Positions 8,066 through 16,100 of a stretch of DNA of 41,202 nucleotides are shown here, piece by piece (position 1 is the first letter of the stretch; every line of letters begins with the position of its first letter). Source of the DNA: Gammaproteobacteria bacterium (GTDB lineage Bacteria > Pseudomonadota > Gammaproteobacteria > Pseudomonadales > Halieaceae); contig JAUIMF010000025.1 in assembly GCA_030433415.1 (NCBI GenBank), positions 1 through 41,202 on the forward strand. Direction: 5' to 3'. The notes beneath the pieces are model-generated. The model saw nothing but the letters and a program-made list of their open reading frames with translations, had not been told where the DNA came from and searched no databases. The translations under genes were made by a program, and so were the position numbers.

Positions 8066-8599
8066 TTACGACGCATTGTGCCTCTGTAACAACTCATCCC
8101 TCGCCGCCGCCAGATCCCCCTCAGCGCCAATCGCATTCCAGAAGGCCACAAAATCCGCCTCGAAGTTCTCTACGTGCACCTCGAGAACCTGGCTTTTGTC
8201 CCGCAGAAAGGCCCTGATGTTGCTGTTGACGGTGTTGCAGTAGTCCATCGCCACATCCAGCGCCGCCGTGGTTGTCGGCAGCCCCATAACGATGCCCTGC
8301 CCCTGGTAGGCACGCATGATGCCCTTGCTGTGGCGTTTCGCGTAACTTGCCGCGACCGCCGCCACATCCCGCTGCAGATGCACGTAGACCGCATTGTCAC
8401 CATAGGCTTCTTCGAGCCGTCCAAGAAACCACGCCAGGCGATTGTCCACTTCGATGTGTCGGTCCGGATAAGCAAGACGGGCCTCACCAAGGCGGTCGCA
8501 GCGGGACTCATGGGCCGCGCTGAAGTTACTCATATGCTCACAGGCCCTGGCCATGGTGGTGGAGCCGCAGCGGCCTGTGCACAGTACAAAAACATTCAT
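8066..8599 (-). CDS. Sulfotransferase-like P-loop protein
   Basis: A 177-residue protein starting with V-L-C-T-G-R-C-G-S-T-T, the 5'-phosphosulfate-binding loop typical of sulfotransferases and related P-loop proteins. A later Q-R-D-V-A-A-V-A-A-S-Y segment matches the 3'-phosphate-binding R-D-P-x-D-x-x-x-S region in position, although Pro is replaced. It is shorter than most sulfotransferases (250-300 residues), so it may be a minimal form. It would transfer sulfate from PAPS to a small molecule or glycan (family inference). AGGA lies 9 bases before the ATG. It is the first gene of the minus-strand cluster, and the 208-base gap upstream is likely to hold the promoter. Confidence 0.75.
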   Translation of the reverse strand: MNVFVLCTGRCGSTTMARACEHMSNFSAAHESRCDRLGEARLAYPDRHIEVDNRLAWFLGRLEEAYGDNAVYVHLQRDVAAVAASYAKRHSKGIMRAYQGQGIVMGLPTTTAALDVAMDYCNTVNSNIRAFLRDKSQVLEVHVENFEADFVAFWNAIGAEGDLAAARDELLQRHNAS

Positions 8600-8807
8600 G
8601 TCGGGTTTTCCTGAGATTCCTGAGCGTTGCGAGCCGTGGCTGGATCAAACTCACTGGGGAGGCTTTGCCAACTATTGCCAAAAGCGGGACTTGGCCGAGT
8701 TCAAGCACCCTAGTACTGTTGCAACAAATTTAATACTTTTCAGCTAGTTGCAGCATATTTTTAATAATTTTACCGAGAAACTGAAGTAAAACTTGGAAGC
8801 CATAAAC
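8600..8807. promoter_or_regulatory. AT-rich divergent promoter region
   Basis: The interval between two divergent genes is clearly AT-rich at its right end (about 8710-8780) against GC-rich surroundings and includes the palindrome GTTGCAAC near 8718. It probably carries the promoter of the LamG gene on the right and of the sulfotransferase-led cluster on the left. Specific boxes could not be assigned with confidence. Confidence 0.4.
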
Positions 8808-9647
8808 ATGACTCGTTATCTTGCCGGTTTTTTGATCGCCGCCCATGCCACGATTGCCTCGGCTGGCATTCTCGACAGCGCCGTGCGCTTCTGGGGCTTC
8901 GACCAGACCTTGACGGAATCGCGCGTAGGCACCGGTGCCGCAGGCTCCATCGGCGCCCTGCCCTATGTGACGGACCGCGATGGTAACGCAGGTGGCGCAC
9001 TCGATCTCGGGGGCAGCACCGATGCGGTGGTTGTGGACAACACCGATCCGATTGCCCTCAGTGATTTTACGATCAGCCTGTGGTTCCGCATGGACGAACA
9101 CAACCCCAACGGTGGGCGGTCCACGCTGTTCGATACGCGCCGCGCGGGCGTGAGCTATCCGTTCTCAGCGGGTAACGCCTCGGTTATCGGCTTTCTGGAC
9201 AACGGCGTCAGTGAAAGCAGCGGCCCCAATCCCACCGATGCCTGGTTCGGCAGCTTCAGCGGTCAGGATTTGCTGCTTGACGATGCCAATGACGGTAACT
9301 GGCACAATCTACTGCTTACCGTGGATGGCACCACTGGTACGCAATCACTTTACTTCGACGGAAGTGTGCGCGATGTTCGCGCCGCCAACCCCGGTCCTGA
9401 CCCCAGCGTCTTCGCACTGGACATGACCTTTGGGGATTCAGGGCGTTTTCTCAACAGTCCGGGGTTCAATTTTCGTGGCGCCCTGGATGACGTCGCGATC
9501 TGGGGTACCGCGCTGGATGCCACGCAGGTCGAGCAGGTTTACCTGGCCGCAGCGTCGGCCACGCCTGCCATTGTTTCGGCTCCTGGCCCCCTTCTGCTGA
9601 TGTCCGCCAGCCTGTTATTTCTGGGCGGTCGCCGCCGCCAGATCTGA
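8808..9647 (+). CDS. Exported LamG-domain protein with PEP-CTERM-like sorting tail
   Basis: A 279-residue secreted protein. A signal peptide spans residues 1-19, followed by a concanavalin-like LamG/pentraxin jelly roll. Typical marks are A-L-D-L-G-G, a F-T-I-S-L-W-F-R strand, N-W-H-N-L-L-L-T-V-D-G, L-Y-F-D-G and a closing L-D-D-V-A-I-W segment. The tail has S-A-P-G followed by a 14-residue hydrophobic stretch and G-R-R-R, which matches variant PEP-CTERM signals cleaved by exosortase during export of surface proteins. The tail's first residues (V-S-A-P-G) differ from canonical V-P-E-P. Such proteins are often linked to exopolysaccharide. The ATG at 8808 has GGAAG 8 bases upstream; a TTG at 8793 in the same frame is less likely. 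Confidence 0.85.
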   Translation: MTRYLAGFLIAAHATIASAGILDSAVRFWGFDQTLTESRVGTGAAGSIGALPYVTDRDGNAGGALDLGGSTDAVVVDNTDPIALSDFTISLWFRMDEHNPNGGRSTLFDTRRAGVSYPFSAGNASVIGFLDNGVSESSGPNPTDAWFGSFSGQDLLLDDANDGNWHNLLLTVDGTTGTQSLYFDGSVRDVRAANPGPDPSVFALDMTFGDSGRFLNSPGFNFRGALDDVAIWGTALDATQVEQVYLAAASATPAIVSAPGPLLLMSASLLFLGGRRRQI

Positions 9648-9660
9648 AGCAACCCCCATC

Positions 9661-9696
9661 CCGACAGCGCGCACTTCATACTGCGCGCTGTATCGG
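9661..9696 (+). terminator. GC-rich perfect stem-loop after the LamG gene
   Basis: ACAGCGCGC (9664-9672) pairs exactly with GCGCGCTGT (9683-9691) around a 10-base loop, and the arms extend to CCG/CGG with a two-base bulge. There is no T tract, so it is not a classic intrinsic terminator; it may instead stabilise the mRNA end or attenuate transcription into the beta-helix gene. Confidence 0.5.
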
Positions 9697-9736
9697 CACC
9701 CTGCCCCTCAGCATCATCGGCACGGGCCAGACTGTG

Positions 9737-10909
9737 ATGACGCTCGATCACATCACGCTGCTTACGGTAAGCGAAGGCGCCAATCTGACGGTCGTTGGAG
9801 TGAACTTTGCAGGGCCCGGCGGCTACGATATCAACAACCAGGCGCCCGAAGGCCAGGCAGGCAAGGGTATTTTCGTTGATGTGCGTGACGACCAAACCGG
9901 CACGGTAAAACTCGTATTGAAAGACGTGACCGTCAGTGGCGTGGCCAATCACGGAGTCCACGTATCGGACTGTGATCTCGCCGATGACTGCGGTGGCGGC
10001 GGCGGTGGTGCCGGCGCGGGCTCGGCGGCACAAATTGTTGTGGAATTAGACAACGTCACCATCGACGGTGTCGGCCTGGGCAAGTTCGACGCCGATGGCA
10101 TGCGCGTGGACGAACGCGGTGAAGGCAATATCTTCTTTACGGCCAGCAATTCCACGTTCAAAAACGTGGGCGCCGATGGCGTCGAACTCGACGAAGGCCA
10201 GGCGGGTGGCGTTCGCGCAACCGTTAGTAACAGCAGCTTTGCCGACAATGGCTCCTACTGCGATCCGGCGCAGCTAGAGGGTGAGCTCGAGGCTTTCCTC
10301 GCCGGTGCTCCTGACGAAGCGGAATTCGACGAAAGCGAGCAGATCGCTGAAGCCACCCTCCCCGGCCCCGTTGCGGGTAGCTCAGATGATGGTTGCTTCG
10401 AATACGCAGTCGACACCTACGAATCCGGCTTTGTCGAAGCGTACGAGTACGCGATCGATGTAGACGACGGCTTTGATATCGACGAAGCAGGCGAAGGCTC
10501 CCTGAATGCCACGGTGGTGTCATCCACCAGCACCGACAACCTCGACGAAGGCATCGACTTTGACGAAGAGGACAACGGGGCAATCAATGTCGTATTCGTG
10601 GGCACAACGGCCACGGGCAATACCGACGACGGCTTCAAGATGTCAGAAGAAGGCGGTGCAGGCGTTCGCGGACTTGTCACGGGTTCCGAGGCCAGCAACA
10701 ACGGCGGCAAGGGCTTTGTGTTTGAAGAAGCGGACGACGGCGGTGTGGTGGTTGAGGTCTACGGCACTTCCACGTCCAACAATGACGATTCCGATGACAC
10801 GGGTATCGAGGCGGTACAGGAAGACGCCGGCAGCGGCAAACTCACGGTGAGCGATTCCACGATCGAAGACGGGATTGATCTGGACGGCGTCGATCTGATC
10901 GAAAACTGA
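9737..10909 (+). CDS. Highly acidic right-handed beta-helix repeat protein
   Basis: About 390 residues, very rich in Asp and Glu. The second half shows a repeat of about 33 residues of the form D-D-G-F-x-x-x-E-x-x-x-G-x-x-x-x-V-x-x-S-x-x-x-x-N, seen at least four times, as expected for coils of a parallel beta-helix. A Gly-rich insert lies near residues 85-95. Function is unknown; such proteins can be surface adhesins, carbohydrate-binding or calcium-binding proteins. No signal peptide follows the annotated start (GTG at 9734 or ATG at 9737), yet the frame is open back into the LamG gene with no stop. It may therefore be a 5'-truncated gene, or start differently. No obvious ribosome-binding site was seen. 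A strong terminator follows. Confidence 0.7.
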   Translation: MTLDHITLLTVSEGANLTVVGVNFAGPGGYDINNQAPEGQAGKGIFVDVRDDQTGTVKLVLKDVTVSGVANHGVHVSDCDLADDCGGGGGGAGAGSAAQIVVELDNVTIDGVGLGKFDADGMRVDERGEGNIFFTASNSTFKNVGADGVELDEGQAGGVRATVSNSSFADNGSYCDPAQLEGELEAFLAGAPDEAEFDESEQIAEATLPGPVAGSSDDGCFEYAVDTYESGFVEAYEYAIDVDDGFDIDEAGEGSLNATVVSSTSTDNLDEGIDFDEEDNGAINVVFVGTTATGNTDDGFKMSEEGGAGVRGLVTGSEASNNGGKGFVFEEADDGGVVVEVYGTSTSNNDDSDDTGIEAVQEDAGSGKLTVSDSTIEDGIDLDGVDLIEN

Positions 10910-10930
10910 GCCTCGCCGGACGACGAGAGT

Positions 10931-10953
10931 AGCCCCGCCACGCGGGGCTTTTA
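10931..10953 (+). terminator. Rho-independent terminator after the beta-helix gene
   Basis: AGCCCCGC (10931-10938) pairs with GCGGGGCT (10942-10949) across a CAC loop and runs into TTTTA. Compact stem plus T run is classic for intrinsic termination on the plus strand. Confidence 0.85.
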
Positions 10954-11021
10954 TCGTTTGGCAAGCCAGCGATCCGACAACGCCACCGGATCAGCACTCG
11001 ATTGCGTTACCATGCCCGCCC

Positions 11022-11957
11022 ATGACTACCCCTGTTTTTGAAGCACTCGACGACGGCATCTTCTGCATCGATGCGCTCTACACCGGCCCAGGTATCGCCT
11101 GCTGCTACCTCGTGCAGGGTGGCGACGAGTGGGCGCTGATAGAGACGGGAACCGGCCGCAGCGTCGACAACATACTCGCCGTCACCCGGCACCTGGGTAT
11201 CGATCGCGCAGCGCTGCGGCACATCGTTCCCACCCACGTGCACCTTGACCATGCCGGCGGTGCCGGCGCCCTCATGCAGCAGTTTCCTGAGGCGCAGTTA
11301 AACGTTCACCCCCGGGGACTGCGTCACCTGGTGGACCCAACCCGGCTGATTGACAGCGCCATGGGCGTGTACGGTGAGAAGCTCTTTCGCAAACTGTACG
11401 GTGAACTGCTGCCCGTACCCGAAGATCGGGCCAAGGCATTGGAAGATGGCGAGCGACTGACCGTGGGCACCCGCACGCTGACCGTTCGTCATACACGGGG
11501 TCACGCCGATCACCACGCCTGCTATTACGACGAGCAGACGCGGAGCTGGTTCACCGGCGACATGTTTGGCGTCAGCTACCCGCACCAACGGTATCCATCG
11601 GGTAATTTTGTGATGCCTGCCACGACGCCGACGCAGTTCGATCCGAACCGTTACATCGCTTCGGTACAGGGTCTGGCAAGGGACGAACCCAAACGGATGT
11701 ATCTGACCCACTACGGCGCGCTGGACCTTGCGGGCGGCGAAGTGGAGCTACTGGTCTCGCAACTGTCGGCCTACGCGGAGCTTGGGTCGCAGGAGGGACT
11801 GGAACCAGCGGACATAGAGCGCGCCGTCATGGACGTTACCCGCACGCATCTGGAGCAGCGCGTCAGCGTCACAGCTGCAAAGGAAGCGCTGGAGCCATTG
11901 CGCATGGACGCCAGACTCAACGCTCAGGGCATCGCCTGGTGGCGGTCTCGGCGCTAG
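11022..11957 (+). CDS. MBL-fold metallo-hydrolase
   Basis: A 311-residue cytoplasmic metallo-beta-lactamase-fold enzyme. The zinc motif is H-V-H-L-D-H-A-G-G (about residue 72), followed by T-R-G-H-A-D-H-H for the next His ligand, F-T-G-D-M-F-G for the bridging Asp and L-T-H-Y-G for the last His. The longer C-terminal helical part (about 225-311) follows the style of the SO_1770-like/lactonase-like group. A hydrolysed ester, lactone or thioester is expected, but no substrate can be named. It is a single gene with its own intergenic region upstream, converging on ppk2. It is not closely similar to the other MBL-fold protein in the window beyond the shared motifs. Confidence 0.88.
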   Translation: MTTPVFEALDDGIFCIDALYTGPGIACCYLVQGGDEWALIETGTGRSVDNILAVTRHLGIDRAALRHIVPTHVHLDHAGGAGALMQQFPEAQLNVHPRGLRHLVDPTRLIDSAMGVYGEKLFRKLYGELLPVPEDRAKALEDGERLTVGTRTLTVRHTRGHADHHACYYDEQTRSWFTGDMFGVSYPHQRYPSGNFVMPATTPTQFDPNRYIASVQGLARDEPKRMYLTHYGALDLAGGEVELLVSQLSAYAELGSQEGLEPADIERAVMDVTRTHLEQRVSVTAAKEALEPLRMDARLNAQGIAWWRSRR

Positions 11958-12006
11958 TTACTCGTCACCGGCAACCCGTCGCCGATCTCCGATCACCGAC
12001 CTGCAA

Positions 12007-12957
12007 TCACCAATCACCCAGAGCAGGACCAAACACGTGGCGGGACCGGCCAATCACGTGCTGGCTGTGCCCTACAAGCAGCGGGTCAGGCGGCCGTACC
12101 AGATGGGTGTCTTTCTCGGGGTAATCCAGGGAATGCAAAAAGTGTTGCATACAGGCAAGGCGGGCACGTTTTTTATCGGTGGACTTGATCACCGTCCAGG
12201 GCGCATCCGCGGTGTCGGTATAAAAGAACATCGCTTCTTTGGCCTCGGTGTAGTCTTCCCACTTATCCAGCGATGCCCGATCGATCGGTGACAGCTTCCA
12301 CTGTTTCAGCGGATCCGTTTTACGTTTTTCGAATCGCGTGAACTGCTCTTTCTGCGTCACCGAGAACCAGTACTTGAACAGGCGAATGCCACTGCGTGCC
12401 AGCATGCGTTCCAGATCCGGGGTCTGGCGCATGAATTCCAGGTATTCCTCCGGTGAACAGAACTCCATGACCCGCTCAACACCGGCGCGGTTGTACCACG
12501 AGCGGTCAAAGAGGACGATCTCACCTTCGGTCGGCAGGTGATTGATGTAGCGCTGGAAGTACCATTGCCCGCGCTCCTGCTCCGTTGGCTTCTCGAGGGC
12601 GACCACTCGCGCACCGCGAGGATTGAGATGCTCCATGAAGCGCTTGATCGTTCCGCCCTTGCCTGCAGCGTCGCGTCCCTCAAACAGCACCACGACCTTC
12701 TGGCCCGTATCCTTGACCCACTGCTGTACCTTTAACAGCTCTACCTGGAAAGCGCGCTTTTTCTGCTCGTACTCCCGGCGGGGAATCTTCGTCTGGTAGG
12801 GATAGTCGCCACTGAGAAAAAGCTCCCGAATCGCCGCCGGATCACGCCGCATCATCGCGAGTTTGTGCTGGCGCGTGGTCTGATGCTCAGTTTCTCTGAC
12901 TTCGGTCGCTTCCGCCGTTACCTGCGCTGCGTCCTCGGCGGGATTGGTCTTGTCCAT
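12007..12957 (-). CDS. ppk2: Polyphosphate kinase 2 family protein
   Basis: A 316-residue cytoplasmic kinase that transfers phosphate between inorganic polyphosphate and nucleotides. Clear marks are the Walker A E-G-R-D-A-A-G-K-G-G, the Walker B and lid region F-D-R-S-W-Y-N-R-A-G-V-E, a P-T-E-Q-E-R-G-Q-W-Y-F-Q-R-Y segment, and S-P-I-D-R-A-S-L-D-K-W-E-D-Y. It is a one-domain PPK2 with an N-terminal charged helix (1-55). Whether it prefers ADP/ATP or GDP/GTP, or AMP, cannot be told by eye. GGAG lies 9-10 bases before the ATG. It is probably monocistronic, with stress or phosphate supply as the usual context. Confidence 0.95.
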   Translation of the reverse strand: MDKTNPAEDAAQVTAEATEVRETEHQTTRQHKLAMMRRDPAAIRELFLSGDYPYQTKIPRREYEQKKRAFQVELLKVQQWVKDTGQKVVVLFEGRDAAGKGGTIKRFMEHLNPRGARVVALEKPTEQERGQWYFQRYINHLPTEGEIVLFDRSWYNRAGVERVMEFCSPEEYLEFMRQTPDLERMLARSGIRLFKYWFSVTQKEQFTRFEKRKTDPLKQWKLSPIDRASLDKWEDYTEAKEAMFFYTDTADAPWTVIKSTDKKRARLACMQHFLHSLDYPEKDTHLVRPPDPLLVGHSQHVIGRSRHVFGPALGDW

Positions 12958-13137
12958 GGAATTTTTCTCCAGTCCGGTGGTTCTGCGTTACTGCGTACCA
13001 CCAATGTCCCAGCCCACGAGGAACGATGCAATGATCGGCATCAATGAAGGCCCAAAGTGCGGTAACTAACCCCAGGGTGTACTTGAGCGTAGCCACCTTC
13101 CGTGCACAATGGGGGATTCGCCAATTCGGAACAGCTC

Positions 13138-16100
13138 ATGCCCGCCCTGCAACACGTCTCTGCCACCGCGCTGCGCATCGCCGGCGCCGGCATCTTTATC
13201 TTTTCCGCACTGTTAGCCTTATCAAGTCACGCCACCGAACCGGACGGCGCACAGCCAGCTGCGTCGGAGACCGCCCGCCTTCACGCGTGGTTGGACGCGG
13301 CCTACGAACAGGAACTCGCATTTTCTCCGCAGTCCCTGACCGTACTGGGTCGCCGGGATCTCTACGACCAGCTGGACGATCCCAGCGTCGAAGCGCTGGA
13401 CCGCCGCATTGCCTGGTACGAGAAATCCGTCGCCGCCATGCAGGAACACTTTGACTACGCGGCCCTCGATCAGGAAGGCCGCGTGTCCTACGACTTCTGG
13501 GCCTATCGCCTGAAGCGTATGCAGGACGCGCGGCTGTATCGTCACCTGCAGCTACCCATGAGCCAGCTCCAGGGCCTGCATACGGACCTGCCACAGTTTC
13601 TGATCAACTATCACGATGTGGATTCCGCAGACGATCTCGACGCCTACATTGCCCGCCTTGGCCAGATCGGTCCCTACGTACTCACGGAACTGGACGATGT
13701 TCAGAGCGCCGCGCAGAACGGCGTGCGCGCGCCGGGCTTTGCCTACGACACGGTGATCCGCCAGACGCGGGGATTCATCACCGGAGCACCCTTCGACGAA
13801 GAAGGTGACAGCCCCCTTTGGGCCGATGCCAACAGCAAGATTGATGCGCTGGTCGACCGGGAACTGATCACCGATACCCAGGCTCGTGAGCAGCGCGAGG
13901 CAATCCGCTCCCTGCTTCTCGACAACTTCGGTCCTGCCTACGCCGAAACGCTGTCCTGGTTTGAAGGCGATCGCGCCCTGGCTTCCGAAGACCCCCGCGG
14001 CGCCCTGGCCATGGTGGAAGGCAACGCCTATTACGCGGAGCGCCTGCGGTACTACACCACCACCAACATGAGCGCCGCCGAAATTCATCAGCTGGGCCTT
14101 GATGAAGTGGCGCGTATCCACGGAGAAATTCGTGCCCTGATGCAAGAGGTCGGGTTCGACGGTGACCTCAAGGCGTTTTTCAATTACATCCGCGACGATA
14201 AGCAGTTCTACTACCCCAGCACCGATGAAGGTCGCCAGGCATTTATGGACGAAACGCGCCTGTACCTGGACCGCATAAACCAGCGCCTGCCCGAGTATTT
14301 CGGCGTACTGCCCAAAGCGGGTCTTGAGGTGCGACGCGTCGAGGCCTTCCGCGAACGCGATGGCGCGGCGGCGTTTTACGAGCAAGGCACGCCCGATGGC
14401 AGCCGTCCCGGCGTGTACTACATGCACCTGTCAGACATGGCCGCCAACAACCGTACGGATCTGCAGACCACGGCATACCACGAGGGCAACCCCGGCCACC
14501 ACATGCAGGTGTCCATTGCCCTGGAGCGCGACGACCTGCCCCTCTTTCGTAATGATGTGTGGTACTCCGGTTACGGCGAGGGCTGGGCACTCTATGCCGA
14601 GCAGGTAGCCTTTGAGATGGGTGTGTACGACAACCCCTATTACAACGTAGGACGCCTGGTTTCTGAGGTGTTTCGTGCGATCCGCCTCGTCGTCGATACC
14701 GGCATCCACGCCCTCGGCTGGACCGAGGAGCAGGCGGTGCAGTACATGCTCGACAATTCGTCGGTGCCAGAGGCATCCACGCGCTCCGAAATCCGGCGCT
14801 ACATCGTCTGGCCGGGTCAGGCCACGTCCTACAAGATCGGCATGCTCAAGATTCTGGAACTGCGGCGTTATGCGCAGACAATGCTTGGCGAGCAGTTCGA
14901 TATCCGTGATTTTCACGACCTGGTGCTCGCCGGTGGTTCCCTGCCGCTGGAGATCCTCGAACGACGCGTACGCGAGTGGGTTGGCTCCCAGCAATCGTTT
15001 GATGCCACGGTACGTCGCGGGCCCTACGGTGTGGCGCATATCAAGGCCGACGACTATGGCTCCCTGGGTTACGGCGAAGGGTACGCCGCCGCTGAAGACC
15101 ATGTATGCAATATCGCCTACGCGCTGCTGAAGGCTCGCGGCGAGACCGCAGCGCATTTTGGCGCCGGAGCAGACAACACCAACCTGGCGAGTGATGCCAC
15201 GGTGCGCGCTCTGGATCTGAACACCCAGGCTCGCACTGCCCTGGACTCCCAGAGCGTCGAAATTCAGCGCTGGATCGCCGGATACACGGCGGGGTACAAC
15301 CGCTACATTGCGGAAAACCCGGGTAGCCGCAACGACTCCTGGTGCAGCGGCGCACCCTGGGTACGCGCTGTCACCCCCGACGACTTCATGGCTCGCATGG
15401 TCCATCTGGCCCTTACGCTGCCACGCATGAGCGCGGCGGTGAGTGCGGCGCAACCGCCAGAACAAACCATCATCTCAGCTTCGACGCCTGCTCACTCACT
15501 GCAACAACTGGCGCAGGCGCTGGACAATGCTGCGCTCGTCGGTATGGGTTCCAACGGCTGGGCCCTCGGTAAAGAGATGACAGAGAATGGCCGTGGCATC
15601 CTGCTGGCCAATCCCCACTACCCCTGGTACGGCGGCAACCGATTCTGGGAAAAACACCTGACGATACCCGGAGTAATGGACGTATACGGCGTTGTGACCC
15701 TGGGAGCTCCCGGCGTTGCCATCGGCTTCAATCACGATCTTGGCTGGACCCACACCGTATCGGCCAGCCAGCGCCTGACCCTCTATCGCCTGGCGCTGGA
15801 TCCGAACAACCCGCTGCGATACCGCTACGGCGAGGACTGGCGAAACATCGAAGCACGGACACTGCAGATTCCCGTGGCCGACGGTCAGGGTGATACGCGC
15901 CTACAGTCCAAAACCGTGTACTTCAGTCACTACGGACCGATGCTCGAACTGCCCAACATGGGCTGGGACGACAAGTTTGCCTACACCGCCCGCGACGCGA
16001 ACACGGGCAACTACTGGCTGCTGGCGCAGTGGATGGCCATGGGACAGGCGAGCAATCTTGATGCCTTCGTCGATGCGCACCGCCAGTTCAATGCCATGCC

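Noticed and set aside
11980..12020. Degenerate GATCACC/AATCACC repeats between two convergent genes
   Set aside because: Short and imperfect, with no stem or T run; nothing firm to assign.
14431..15465. A 344-codon minus-strand frame inside the fusion gene
   Set aside because: It lies antisense to the well-supported DUF885-acylase frame and shows no domain features.
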